DNA of 64,000 nucleotides, from the NCBI RefSeq assembly GCF_003666685.1, contig NZ_RCIZ01000003.1, forward strand, positions 62,001-126,000, given 5' to 3'. This stretch comes from Mesorhizobium sp. YM1C-6-2. Lineage in GTDB: Bacteria; Pseudomonadota; Alphaproteobacteria; Rhizobiales; Rhizobiaceae. The first letter of the stretch is position 1. The number at the start of each line of letters is the position of its first letter. The position numbers were made by a program, and so were the translations under genes. The notes beneath the pieces are model-generated. The model searched no databases. It saw nothing but the letters and a program-made list of their open reading frames with translations, and was not told the DNA's origin. This document shows positions 44,124 through 53,611 of the stretch, one piece after another.

Positions 44124-45245
44124 CTAGAGCTTGCCCGGGAAGTAGTGCTGGTAGGCCAGCTTGTAGTCGGGCGCGTTCTGCAGGCTGTAGTAGACGACGC
44201 GCTCGCACCAGGCCTTCTGGCTGTCCGCCACCTTCGCGAAGAACGGATCTTCCATCAGCCCGGGCAGGATCTTGTCCCAGGCATCGAGCTGCGCCTTCAA
44301 TACGGAATCAGGGGTGCGCTTGACGTTGACCCCGGATTCGGTCGCCAGCTTCTGCAGATCGGCCGAGTACTGGTTCATGGCCAGAGCGTAGTTGGCGAGA
44401 TGGGCGGACTCGACACCGTATTTCAGGATTGCCTGGAGGTCGGGATCGAGGTCCTCGAACGTGTCCCGGTTGAAGATGTACTCGAAGGATTCCGAAGCCT
44501 GGTGGTAGGAGGCCAGCATGTAATTCTTGGCGACGTCCTGCGAGCCGAAGCGCATGTCGGAGGTCGGGTTGTTGAATTCGAAGCCGTCGATGACGCCGCG
44601 CTCCATGGCCGGCACGATCTCGCCGCCGGGAAGCTGCGCCACCGATGCGCCCATCGCCTGGAAGAGGTCCGCGGCAAGGCCGACCGTGCGGTATTTGAGG
44701 CCCTGAAGCTGCGCGGCGTCAGTGATCTCGTTCTTGAACCAGCCAAGCGGCTGGGCCGGCATGCCGAAGGACAGGAAGCCGACGACGTTGAGGCCGAGGA
44801 TGTCCTGGGTCAGTTCGCGATAGAATTCCTGACCGCCGCCATAATAGAGCCAGGCGATCATCTGGTTGGCGTCGCCGCCGAACACCGGGCCGGTGCCGAA
44901 AAGAGAGGCGGCCTTGTTCTTGCCGTACCAGTAGACCGGCACGGTGTGGGCCGCGTCGATGGTGCCGTCATGGCAGGCGTCCTGCACCTGGAAGGCGCCG
45001 ACCACGGCGCCGGCCGGCAGCAGGTCGATCTTGATGCGGTTGTTCGACATGGCCTGCACGCGCTCGACATATTGCGCGGCCATCTCCTGGAAGACGTCTG
45101 AAGCGGGCCAGGACGATTGCATCTTGAGGACGACCGGCGCCTGGGCGAGCACCGCCGGCGCGGCAAGGCTGGCGCCGGCTGCGGCCGTGCCGCCGACCGT
45201 GGCGGTCTTCAGGAATTTGCGGCGTGAAATCTTGTCCTTGGTCAT
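44124..45245 (-). CDS. TRAP transporter substrate-binding protein (DctP, Tat-exported)
   Basis: The 373-aa protein carries a twin-arginine signal (SRRKFLKTATVGGTAAAGAS, cleavage near VLAQA) and the periplasmic TRAP binding fold of the COG4663/TakP group. That group binds 2-oxoacids or related carboxylates through an Arg and a metal. Family blocks are LPAGAVVGAFQVQDACHDGT, LKYRTVGLAADLFQAMGAS, PGGEIVPAMERGVIDGFEFN. A GGAGGAG site precedes the ATG. It leads the TRAP operon. Tat export suggests folding with a metal in the cytosol. Confidence 0.94.
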   Translation of the reverse strand: MTKDKISRRKFLKTATVGGTAAAGASLAAPAVLAQAPVVLKMQSSWPASDVFQEMAAQYVERVQAMSNNRIKIDLLPAGAVVGAFQVQDACHDGTIDAAHTVPVYWYGKNKAASLFGTGPVFGGDANQMIAWLYYGGGQEFYRELTQDILGLNVVGFLSFGMPAQPLGWFKNEITDAAQLQGLKYRTVGLAADLFQAMGASVAQLPGGEIVPAMERGVIDGFEFNNPTSDMRFGSQDVAKNYMLASYHQASESFEYIFNRDTFEDLDPDLQAILKYGVESAHLANYALAMNQYSADLQKLATESGVNVKRTPDSVLKAQLDAWDKILPGLMEDPFFAKVADSQKAWCERVVYYSLQNAPDYKLAYQHYFPGKL

Positions 45246-45601
45246 GTTCTCCTCCCGGGGTGCACATTCCGTGCGTTATTTTGCCGCGCCAGAATATGCA
45301 TGAGAAGCAGTCGTGCAAGCGCGGATAGTGCTAATCATGGAAAGAAATGTTCACGCAGACGTGACGATCTGCACTGAATCGCAAGAAGTTATACTTTAGT
45401 CGTAGAACTTTCGTCTTAAAAGTATCCGCGTTTTGTCTGTACATTTGTTGCGGTGCGAGAAAATTTATTCGCAATGCAGCAGAATGCCCTGACGTCATCT
45501 CGACAGGCGCGGCTTCCTGCTTCCGCAGCCCGGATGGAAATCGCTTTCCACTTCTCCGGGAATTGCTCTATAGGCCAGCCTTCTCAACCGGCCGCGCCGC
45601 C
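45246..45601. other. AT-rich divergent control region between TRAP operon and LysE gene
   Basis: This 356-bp gap is AT-rich relative to its surroundings. ATACTTT at 45391-45397 and AAAGTAT at 45419-45425 form an inverted repeat with a 21-bp spacing, a possible operator. No gene, RNA or terminator is recognised. Confidence 0.4.
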
Positions 45602-46243
45602 ATGTCCTTCGTTCCCGACACGACAGTCCTCATCCAGTTCGCGATCGCCTCGGTGATCCTGGCGATCACGCCGGGTCCCGACATGACGCTTTTCGTCAGC
45701 CGCACGCTCAGCCAGGGCCGCGCGGCCGGCTTCGCCTCGATGGCCGGCGCGCTGACCGGCACCATCGTGCACACCACGCTGGTGGTGGTGGGCGTCTCGG
45801 CGCTGATCGTGGCATCGCCGTCGGCATTCCTGGTGCTGAAGATCTTTGGCGCGGGCTATCTCGTCTATCTCGCCTACCAGGCGATCCGCTACGGCTCGGC
45901 TTTCTCCCCGGAGACGAAGGCCGGCCCGCGTATCTCGGTCGGCAAGAGCTTTTCGATCGGCTTCGGCGTCAACCTGATGAACCCGAAGATCATCCTCTTC
46001 TTCATGACCTTCCTGCCGCAATTCGTGTCGGCGCACGACCCGTACGCCGCCGGCAAGCTGTTCTTCCTCGGCGCGATGTTCGTGCTGATCTCGATCCCGG
46101 TGACGGCGCCGATGGTGTTCGCGGCGGACCGCTTCGCCTTCGCGATGAAGCGGAGCCCGCGCGTGACGCGTGCGGTCGACTATCTGTTCGCCGGCGTGTT
46201 CTCGGCCTTCGCGCTGAGGATCATCACGGCGCAGGCGAAGTAG
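45602..46243 (+). CDS. LysE family amino-acid exporter
   Basis: The 213-aa inner-membrane protein has six helices and the LysE/RhtB signature ILAITPGPDMTLFVSRTLSQ at about residues 20-39. GFGVNLMNPKIILFFMTFLP follows at about 121-140. RhtB-type proteins export amino acids or homoserine lactones. The start ATG 45602 is chosen because it begins at the first helix. It is a single gene. Confidence 0.92.
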   Translation: MSFVPDTTVLIQFAIASVILAITPGPDMTLFVSRTLSQGRAAGFASMAGALTGTIVHTTLVVVGVSALIVASPSAFLVLKIFGAGYLVYLAYQAIRYGSAFSPETKAGPRISVGKSFSIGFGVNLMNPKIILFFMTFLPQFVSAHDPYAAGKLFFLGAMFVLISIPVTAPMVFAADRFAFAMKRSPRVTRAVDYLFAGVFSAFALRIITAQAK

Positions 46244-46349
46244 CCGTTTTTATCCGAACGCGACTTTAGATCGCATGGTGTTGCAGGACTGCAATTGCGC
46301 GCTTGCGCCAAAGCCGCCAAAGTCGTCCTGGATTCGCGGGGGAAACTGA

Positions 46350-47015
46350 ATGAAGAACATGCTGCTGGCCTCGGCCGCGATCGTCGCGATGGTCGGCCAG
46401 GCCGAAGCGCAGGAGGCGGGCTACACCTGGTCCGGCTTCTACGTCGGCGCGCAAGCGGGCTACGGCTGGTCGACGGCGGAGTTCAGCGGGACGAGCGCCG
46501 TGCCGGAAGGCGATCACCACGCCGACGGCTTCGTCGGCGGCGTCTATGTCGGCCATGACTGGCAGCAAGGGCGCTGGGTTTTCGGCGCGCTCGCCGATCT
46601 CGACTATATCGATGCCGACCAGCTTGAGTTGGCCGGCGCCTTCGACGGCAAGGACGAGAACTATACCTACGACATGGACTGGATGGCGACGGCCCGCGTC
46701 CGCGCTGGCTATCTGCCGACCGAACGCCTGTTGGTTTACGGCACCGGCGGCCTGGCGCTGACGCATGTCGAGGCGTCGGGCCTCAAGGAACGGTTTTTGA
46801 GCCCTCCGGACACGTTCGAAAATTCCGGCGTCAAGGTTGGCGGCGTCATCGGCGTCGGCGCTGAATTCGCCCTGACGCGAAACTGGTCTGTGAAGACCGA
46901 GTACCTCCACTACGATTTCAACACGCTGGTTGTCGATCCGGGCGAAGGGAATCCGAGCTTCGATCCTTCGCTAGACACGGTGAAGGTCGGCATATCCTTC
47001 CGCTTCGGGCAGTAG
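46350..47015 (+). CDS. Outer-membrane beta-barrel protein (Omp25/porin-like)
   Basis: The 221-aa protein has a signal peptide (MKNMLLASAAIVAMVGQAEA) and an eight-strand barrel pattern starting YTWSGFYVGAQAGYGWSTAE, typical of the Omp25/Omp31 or RopB family of Hyphomicrobiales. Strands alternate aromatic residues (FGALADLDYID, VRAGYLPTERLLVYGTGGLA, SVKTEYLHYDF) and it ends VKVGISFRFGQ. These proteins stabilise the outer membrane. It is a single gene. Confidence 0.9.
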   Translation: MKNMLLASAAIVAMVGQAEAQEAGYTWSGFYVGAQAGYGWSTAEFSGTSAVPEGDHHADGFVGGVYVGHDWQQGRWVFGALADLDYIDADQLELAGAFDGKDENYTYDMDWMATARVRAGYLPTERLLVYGTGGLALTHVEASGLKERFLSPPDTFENSGVKVGGVIGVGAEFALTRNWSVKTEYLHYDFNTLVVDPGEGNPSFDPSLDTVKVGISFRFGQ

Positions 47016-47024
47016 CTGCCGACC

Positions 47025-47732
47025 TCAGCGCATGCGGCGAAATGACGGATCGATTCCCGGGCCGTCATAGGATGCCGAAAAGCCCGGATCGAGCCCCATC
47101 TCGTCGCGTTCGGCGAATTCGGCGCGGGTCATGCCGAAGACCACCTGGTCGAGACGCTCGCCGGTGCGGCCGTCGATGCGGTGCGAACGCAACGTTCCTT
47201 CCAGTTGAAGCCCGCTTGACCTGCAGACTTCAACTGCTCGGGTATTGCGGGCAAGCGGCTGGAAGGTCAGCTTCTCCATCTTCCGCTCAAGAAAGAAGTG
47301 ACGGACCATGACGGTCACGGCGTCGGTGGCGACGCCGATGTTGCGATTTTCGGCCTCGCCGACGACGATGTGCAGCGACCCGACCTTATGGCGCAGGTCG
47401 ATCTCCAGCATCATAAGACCAAGCGGGGCATCGTCCGACTTGCGGCGGATCGCAACCAGGTTTCGCCGGAGATTGTCGAAGCTCGCGACATAGGCGCGGA
47501 AGGCATCGATGCCCATGGCGTCGCGCGGCGCGTTCAACCCTTCCATCACTTCAGGCGCGGTCAGCCAGTTGGCTATCTCAGGGGTCACCTCGTCAGGCTT
47601 CAGCGTGCGGACGTGGTAGCGCTCGCTCCAGCGGTCGACGAAGACAGGCTTCAACCGGGCCGCCGCAAGTGGCGTGACGACTCGCTTGGTCGGCGACTGG
47701 GGCTGGCTTCCGAACTTCGGCATCTTCGGCAT
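47025..47732 (-). CDS. GNAT family N-acetyltransferase
   Basis: The 235-aa protein has an RimJ/RimL-like acetyltransferase fold: YHVRTLKPDEVTPEIANWLT, LGLMMLEIDLRHKVGSLHIV, the cofactor region VGEAENRNIGVATDAVTVMV and a later RNTRAVEVCRSSGLQLEGTL. A basic extension of about 35 residues precedes the domain. The substrate is unknown. It lies 3 bp after a membrane-protein gene and is last in the rlmN unit. Confidence 0.85.
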   Translation of the reverse strand: MPKMPKFGSQPQSPTKRVVTPLAAARLKPVFVDRWSERYHVRTLKPDEVTPEIANWLTAPEVMEGLNAPRDAMGIDAFRAYVASFDNLRRNLVAIRRKSDDAPLGLMMLEIDLRHKVGSLHIVVGEAENRNIGVATDAVTVMVRHFFLERKMEKLTFQPLARNTRAVEVCRSSGLQLEGTLRSHRIDGRTGERLDQVVFGMTRAEFAERDEMGLDPGFSASYDGPGIDPSFRRMR

Positions 47733-47735
47733 CAG

Positions 47736-48242
47736 CTATCCATGCGGGGCGGCAAGCTGCCGGTCAAGGCCCCGAGCCTCCGCGCCGGGCGCGGCTTCGC
47801 GCGTCCGCCAGCCGCCGGCGCCGCGGCCGGCGACAGCCCAGTAGCCGATGCCGCCGCACATGCCGGCGCCGATCACCACCAGCGCGAAATTGAGGTCGGC
47901 GATTTCGGCGAAGGCCGATCCCTCGCCGCCGCGGCTGAAGCCCAGGATGACCAGGGCGACGATCCCGCCGGCGAGCGCATGGAAGAGCCAGTCGCGCTTG
48001 CCCATGATCTCCGAAACGGCGATCGCGACGGCCGAGGGGATGAAGGCGAGATAGGCGACGAAAAGCGCGACGAAGGGCACGGAGAAGACGAAGGAACTGG
48101 TCGCGACCATGCGCGTCTCCTCGGCGGTGAAGCCGAACCAGGCCAGCATCACGACATTGAGGAAGGCGCTCGCCGCGAGCGATGCGACGGCATAGCCGAC
48201 AAGGATGACGAAGCAGCGGACGAGGCCGGCGACCACGCTCAT
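47736..48242 (-). CDS. Hypothetical four-helix membrane protein
   Basis: The 168-aa protein has four predicted membrane segments (VRCFVILVGYAVASLAASAF, VFSVPFVALFVAYLAFIPSA, ALAGGIVALVILGFS, FALVVIGAGMCGGIGYWAVA) and a hydrophilic, Arg/Gly-rich tail. I do not recognise a family. It follows rlmN by 37 bp and precedes the acetyltransferase gene by 3 bp, so the three genes are probably co-transcribed. Confidence 0.75.
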   Translation of the reverse strand: MSVVAGLVRCFVILVGYAVASLAASAFLNVVMLAWFGFTAEETRMVATSSFVFSVPFVALFVAYLAFIPSAVAIAVSEIMGKRDWLFHALAGGIVALVILGFSRGGEGSAFAEIADLNFALVVIGAGMCGGIGYWAVAGRGAGGWRTREAAPGAEARGLDRQLAAPHG

Positions 48243-48279
48243 CGCGCGTGCCCGGCGGCGGTCCCGGTGCAGGGCTGCC

Positions 48280-49515
48280 TCACGCCTCGCCGTGTCCCGC
48301 GATCATCATCGCCTCGAGGGCCAGGCGCTCGGTCTTCTTCAGCCGCTCCGATTCCGACTTGAGCTGGCCGCAGGCGGCGAGGATGTCGCGGCCACGCGGC
48401 GTGCGGATCGGCGAGGCATAGCCGGCATTGTTGATGTAGTCGGCAAACTTCTCGATCGTCTCCCAGTCGGAGCACTGGTAGTTGGTACCCGGCCAGGGAT
48501 TGAACGGGATGAGGTTGATCTTGGCCGGAATGCCGCGGAGCAGCTTCACCAGCGCCTTGGCGTCATCGAGCGAATCGTTGACGTCCCTCAGCATCACATA
48601 TTCGAAGGTGATGCGGCGCGCGTTTGACAGGCCCGGATAGGCGCGGCAGGCGGCGATCAGCTCCTTCAGCGGATACTTCTTGTTGATCGGCACCAGGAGG
48701 TCGCGCAGATCGTCATTGGTGGCGTGCAGCGAGATGGCGAGCATGACGCCGATCTCCTCGCCGGTGCGCACGATCTCCGGCACGACGCCGGAGGTGGAGA
48801 GCGTGATGCGGCGCTTCGACAGCGACAGGCCGTCGCCGTCGGACGCGATCAGCAGCGCCTTCTTCACAGCCTCGAAATTGTAGAGCGGCTCGCCCATGCC
48901 CATCATGACGATGTTGGAAACCTTGCGGCCCTCGGCGGGCACGATGGCGCCGGCCGGCGTGTCGCGGTCCGGGAAGTCGCCGAGGCGGTCGCGCGCCGTC
49001 ATCAGCTGCGCGAGGATTTCTTCCGCCGTCAGGTTGCGCACCAGCTTCTGGGTGCCGGTGTGGCAGAAGGAGCAGGTCAGCGTGCAGCCGACCTGGCTGG
49101 AGATGCAGAGCGTGCCGCGGCCTTCCTCGGGAATGTAGACGGTCTCGATCTCGACCGGGCGACCGGCGCCGCGCGGCGGGAAGCGAAACAGCCATTTGCG
49201 GGTGCCGTCCTCGGAAATCTGCTCCTCGACGATCTCGGGCCGGGCGATGGAGAAATGGCGGTCGAGTTCGCCGCGGAGTTCCTTGGAGATGTTGAACATC
49301 TCGGCGAAGTCGGAGACGCCGCGCACATAGAGCCAGTGCCAGAGTTGCTGGGTGCGCATCTTGGCCTGCCGCTCCGGCACGATACCGGCGGCGACCAGCG
49401 CCTCGGCGAGCTCGCTGCGGGTGAGACCGATCAGCGGCGGCTTTTCGGGCGCGCCGGCACGTGGTGAAAGCGCTGCGCGGGCAGGTGCCGTGGTGAGGTC
49501 GAGCGAGAGGGCCAT
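48280..49515 (-). CDS. rlmN: Dual-specificity 23S rRNA/tRNA adenine C2 methyltransferase
   Basis: RlmN methylates A2503 of 23S rRNA and A37 of some tRNAs by radical SAM chemistry. The 411-aa protein has the iron-sulfur motif [11 protein letters not shown], the [15 protein letters not shown]-binding block, and conserved cysteines: Cys at the C-terminal AACGQL and the motif above. ATG 49515 ([11 protein letters not shown]) is preferred over an in-frame start at 49569, which adds 18 atypical residues. It follows ialB on the same strand, an order common in rhizobia. Confidence 0.96.
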   Translation of the reverse strand: MALSLDLTTAPARAALSPRAGAPEKPPLIGLTRSELAEALVAAGIVPERQAKMRTQQLWHWLYVRGVSDFAEMFNISKELRGELDRHFSIARPEIVEEQISEDGTRKWLFRFPPRGAGRPVEIETVYIPEEGRGTLCISSQVGCTLTCSFCHTGTQKLVRNLTAEEILAQLMTARDRLGDFPDRDTPAGAIVPAEGRKVSNIVMMGMGEPLYNFEAVKKALLIASDGDGLSLSKRRITLSTSGVVPEIVRTGEEIGVMLAISLHATNDDLRDLLVPINKKYPLKELIAACRAYPGLSNARRITFEYVMLRDVNDSLDDAKALVKLLRGIPAKINLIPFNPWPGTNYQCSDWETIEKFADYINNAGYASPIRTPRGRDILAACGQLKSESERLKKTERLALEAMMIAGHGEA

Positions 49516-49616
49516 GGTCAGATCATATAGGGTGGGCCGGTCCGGGATGCCGCCCAAGTCGGGCCGCATGTATCACGGCGGCGGTCCGGCGTCACGCCGG
49601 CCGTGCCTCTTAAAGC

Positions 49617-49646
49617 GGATGGGGCCGGTCTGAGCCGGCCCCATCC
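49617..49646 (-). terminator. Hairpin between ialB and rlmN
   Basis: GGATGGGGCCGG (49617-49628) pairs with CCGGCCCCATCC (49635-49646), a 12-bp perfect stem with a 6-base loop, just after the IalB stop. The following minus-strand sequence GCTTTAAGAG is only weakly U-rich, so termination is likely but may be partial. Confidence 0.65.
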
Positions 49647-49672
49647 GAGAATTCATTCGAGCGGTTTCCAGC

Positions 49673-50182
49673 CTATTTGCAGCCGGCGATCGAATCCAGA
49701 GCGGCGGTGATGCCCTTCAGCGAGAAGGAGTAGCTCGTCTTGGTACCGCGCCCGGAGGTGGCCTTGACCTCCATCTCGGAGCCGCCCTTCATGGCGGCGA
49801 TCAGCTGCGGCTCCTCGGCGGCGTTCTCGACCCAGGCCGACTTGCCCTTGGTGAACATGGTGAAGTCCTTGCTGCCGATGCTGACGGAGACTTTCGAGCC
49901 CTCCCGCAGAGCGTAGCCGGCAATGAACTGCGGCTCGAAAGAGACCGCCTGGCCGGGCCGCTGGCTGACGAAGAAGAACATGTCGCCGTGGTTGACGCTC
50001 GCCGGTTTCATCGAACTCGGCTTCGGCACGGTCAGCACGTAACAGACCTTGCCGTTCTGCGCCTGGTAGCTGTAGGTCGCCCAATCGCCGTGCTCGGCCA
50101 TCTTGCGGGCGGACTGGGCATGGGCCTGGCTGGCCAGAATGACCAGCGCCAGGCTGGAGAAAAAGGTGATCAATCCCCGCAT
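49673..50182 (-). CDS. Invasion-associated locus B (IalB) family protein
   Basis: The 169-aa exported protein has a signal peptide (SSLALVILASQAHA) and the IalB pattern: GDWATYSYQAQNGKVCYVLT near the start, then MFFFVSQRPGQ and a final Cys (SIAGCK). IalB proteins are periplasmic or envelope proteins first linked to invasion in Bartonella and widespread in free-living Hyphomicrobiales, where their role is unclear. Cys at about 47 and at the end could form a disulfide. Confidence 0.9.
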   Translation of the reverse strand: MRGLITFFSSLALVILASQAHAQSARKMAEHGDWATYSYQAQNGKVCYVLTVPKPSSMKPASVNHGDMFFFVSQRPGQAVSFEPQFIAGYALREGSKVSVSIGSKDFTMFTKGKSAWVENAAEEPQLIAAMKGGSEMEVKATSGRGTKTSYSFSLKGITAALDSIAGCK

Positions 50183-50440
50183 CGTCTTTCGTCTTCCTAT
50201 GTTTGCCGGCTGTCCGTACTGGCTCGATTGCTGGCCGGATGCGACCCAAGCCCGTTGGGTTCATTTTGATTTAATCTGGGTTACCAAATGATGAACCCTT
50301 CGCGAGAAGGACCATCTTCGGCCGCACCGCCCGGCGCAGGTACGGAACCTGCGTTAATTTACCCCTTGATCGGGTTCAAGAGCAGGAAAAAGGCAAGAGT
50401 TTGACTTCTGCCGGTGTCGATCGCCTCCGGAAGGCAGCGA

Positions 50441-50797
50441 TCAATCTTCCGCGAGCGCCTGTTTGGCGGCCAGGCGATGCGCCGGCGTCATATGTGCGCG
50501 CACGGCGGTGATGGCGGCGGTCAGCACCGCGACGTCGTCGGTGAAGCCGAGCCCAAGCACGATGTCGGGGATGGTGTCGACCGGCAGGATGAAATAGCCG
50601 AGGGCCGCAAGCAGGATGCCCTTGGCGCGCAAGGGCGTGTTCCTGTCGAGCGCGCAGTAGTAGGCGGCGACGACCTCGTCCATGAAGGGGACCTGCCGCG
50701 CCGCCCGCTTGGCGGTGCGCCAGAATTTTTCGCGCACCTCGCTTTCGCTGGCGTCGATGGTACGGTCGGTCTTGGCGGAACGGGTCCAGGCGGCCAT
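50441..50797 (-). CDS. DUF1232 (YkvA-like) membrane protein
   Basis: The 118-aa protein has the DUF1232 core LRAKGILLAALGYFILPVDT followed by IPDIVLGLGFTDDVAVLTAA (about 55-98), one or two membrane segments with an invariant Asp-x-Ile-Pro-Asp. A start at ATG 50797 has AGGAGAT eight bases ahead and is preferred to the TTG at 50803. The role of DUF1232 is unknown. It is divergent from the phosphatase gene. Confidence 0.87.
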   Translation of the reverse strand: MAAWTRSAKTDRTIDASESEVREKFWRTAKRAARQVPFMDEVVAAYYCALDRNTPLRAKGILLAALGYFILPVDTIPDIVLGLGFTDDVAVLTAAITAVRAHMTPAHRLAAKQALAED

Positions 50798-50918
50798 TGG
50801 CAAATCTCCTCGCGCGAGAATGTGGGGTGATCCGGGCGGCGCTGCAAGATGGCGGCGGCTTGCCCGCCGGGCCGTTCCCGTGCCATGCCCTCCGCTTGCC
50901 CCGGAGACCGCCTACCTC

Positions 50919-51407
50919 ATGCCCAAGCAATCGATCCTGTTCGTCTGTCTCGGCAACATCTGCCGGTCGCCGCTCGCCGAAGGCGTGTTCCGGGCGGTGC
51001 TTGCCGAGCGCGGCATGGCCGACGACTTTTTGGTCGATTCGGCTGGCATGGGCGACTGGCATGCCGGCCAGGCGCCGGACCATCGCGCGATCGCGGTCGC
51101 CCGCGCCAACGGGCTCGACATATCCGGCCAGCAGGCGCGCGCGATCACGGAAAGGGATTTCGAGCGCTTCGACCTGATCCTCGGCATGGACCGCAAGAAC
51201 ATCAGGGAATTGCAGGAGATCGCACCGGACGCCTTTCGCGACCGCATCCACCTCTTCCGGGACTTTGCCGGCGGCGGCGCGGAGGAGGTGCCCGACCCCT
51301 ATTTCGGCGATGCGGCCGGCTTCGACGAAACCTACCGGCTGATCCGCGCGGCCTCGGAAGGGCTGGCGGACAGGCTGGCCAAGCCGGGCCGGGGGAAACC
51401 GGCCTAG
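50919..51407 (+). CDS. Low-molecular-weight protein-tyrosine phosphatase
   Basis: The 162-aa enzyme has the P-loop VCLGNICRS with nucleophile Cys10 and Arg16, and the general-acid loop EEVPDPYFGD. It removes phosphate from tyrosine residues, often on exopolysaccharide-synthesis kinases. ATG 50919 is the start just before the first strand; upstream in-frame sequence lacks family similarity. It is a single gene, convergent with thpR 4 bp away. Confidence 0.93.
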   Translation: MPKQSILFVCLGNICRSPLAEGVFRAVLAERGMADDFLVDSAGMGDWHAGQAPDHRAIAVARANGLDISGQQARAITERDFERFDLILGMDRKNIRELQEIAPDAFRDRIHLFRDFAGGGAEEVPDPYFGDAAGFDETYRLIRAASEGLADRLAKPGRGKPA

Positions 51408-51411
51408 GCCG

Positions 51412-52005
51412 TCACAGCGTCCTGAACACGCCCGGCGCGACATAGGGCGTTGCGGACGGCCGCTGGTCGGCGCCGCTCAGCGGCCAGGCCTCCTCGATCA
51501 CATAAGGCCCGCCGCCGACCGAATCACGCGACGACATCAGCACGAAGCGGCCGACGCGGAAGGGCGCGGCGGAGAAATTGCCGCGCGCCGAAAGGTATTT
51601 CGCGACCTCGGCCGGGCTGGTGTTGCGCAGCCTCGCCAGCGTGACATGCGGCGTGAACTTGCGGGCGTCGGCGGCGATGCCCAGCCGCTGGCAGATGCGG
51701 TCGATCTCGCCCTGCAGCGCGTTGAGGTCGGGTGACGCCTTGGCGCCCGCATAGACTGCATGCGGCTTCTTGGAGCCGAAGGCGCCGACGCCTGACAGTG
51801 TCAGCGAGAAGGCGGGCCGGCGCACGCGGTCGAGCGCATTGGCGATCTCGTCGGCGACGTGGCCTTCGACGTCGCCGATGAAGCGCAGCGTCATGTGGTA
51901 GTTCTCGACGTCGATCCAGCGTGCCCCGGGCAGGCCCCCGCGCAGCAGGGAAAGCGAAAGCGCGGCGTCACGCGGAATTTCGAGGGCGGTGAAAAGTCGC
52001 GGCAT
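51412..52005 (-). CDS. thpR: RNA 2',3'-cyclic phosphodiesterase
   Basis: The 197-aa protein is a 2H phosphoesterase with two HxTx motifs, YHMTLRFIGD (His37) and TPHVTLARL (about 123-131), which form the active site. ThpR opens 2',3'-cyclic phosphate RNA ends and can also act in RNA ligation. The opening MPRLFTALEIP is typical. It has no operon partner on its strand. Confidence 0.93.
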   Translation of the reverse strand: MPRLFTALEIPRDAALSLSLLRGGLPGARWIDVENYHMTLRFIGDVEGHVADEIANALDRVRRPAFSLTLSGVGAFGSKKPHAVYAGAKASPDLNALQGEIDRICQRLGIAADARKFTPHVTLARLRNTSPAEVAKYLSARGNFSAAPFRVGRFVLMSSRDSVGGGPYVIEEAWPLSGADQRPSATPYVAPGVFRTL

Positions 52006-52145
52006 GGCCAGGCTCCCTTCCTCGAATCGTACTTACAGGCTCAGCGAATCACCGATCCCCACGGGGGGCAAGCGGTTTTTCACAACTGCACGGTGCAGCG
52101 GGGATGCCGCTGCGTGAACCCGCGTTCGCCGGTTGCCGCGCCCGT

Positions 52146-52802
52146 TCAGGCGCTGCCGGGGCGCTCCGCGAGCAGCTTCTCGACCACCGGCAGCAGCCTT
52201 TCGACGATGCGGTCGACGCCTGCCGGGTTGGGATGCATGCCGTCGGCCTGGAGATAGCCAGGGTCGGCCGCCACTCCGTCGAGGAAAAACGGATAGAGCG
52301 GCACGCCGTGCTTTTCGGCGAGCCGCGGATAGATGGCGTCGAAGCCCGCCTGGTATTCCGGCCCGAGATTGGGCGCGGCGCGCATGCCGGCGAGCAGCAC
52401 GGCGATGTTTCGCTCCTTCAGCCGCGAAATCATCGCGTCGAGGTTCTTCTCGGTGATGTCGGGGCCGATGCCGCGCAGCATGTCGTTGGCGCCGAGTTCG
52501 AGAATCACGAACCGGGTGCCGTCCGGCACCGACCAGTCGAGCCGCGACAGGCCGCCGGACGAGGTGTCGCCGGACACGCCGGCGTTGGCGATCACAACAT
52601 CGTGACCCTTTTCCCGGAGTGCTTTTTCAAGCTTTTCGGGAAAAGCGTGTCCGGCATCGAGGCCGAAGCCGGCCATCAGGCTGTCGCCGAGGCCGACGAT
52701 TTTGTAGGGCTCGGCCCGGGCGGAGGCAGTAGCTGCCAGGACGGCGAGCCATGCAAGAACGACGAGACGCAAGGGAAGCCGGACAGGGAATTTGAAAGCC
52801 AT
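52146..52802 (-). CDS. Arylesterase / SGNH lipase (TesA-like)
   Basis: The 218-aa protein starts at ATG 52802, giving a clear signal peptide (LRLVVLAWLAVLAATASARA). The GDSL box VGLGDSLMAGFGLD follows with catalytic Ser41. NAGVSGDTSSGG, LELGANDMLRGI and the Asp/His pair of ADGMHPNPAG complete the SGNH site. It is a periplasmic esterase like E. coli TesA. It is divergent from an ABC pair, as tesA is from ybbA-ybbP in E. coli. Confidence 0.94.
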   Translation of the reverse strand: MAFKFPVRLPLRLVVLAWLAVLAATASARAEPYKIVGLGDSLMAGFGLDAGHAFPEKLEKALREKGHDVVIANAGVSGDTSSGGLSRLDWSVPDGTRFVILELGANDMLRGIGPDITEKNLDAMISRLKERNIAVLLAGMRAAPNLGPEYQAGFDAIYPRLAEKHGVPLYPFFLDGVAADPGYLQADGMHPNPAGVDRIVERLLPVVEKLLAERPGSA

Positions 52803-52866
52803 GCCTGAAAGACCATATGACGAAGACTGCCTTCGCCTCCTGCCCTCCATATAGGACAGATTTCAC

Positions 52867-53574
<708 letters not shown>

Positions 53575-53611
53575 GGAGGCGGCGCAGGGCTCCCGTCAAC
53601 ACGGTTTCCGC

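Noticed and set aside
50344-50370. GGAAC in the gap upstream of the DUF1232 region
   Set aside because: No matching -10 box at the correct distance on that strand.
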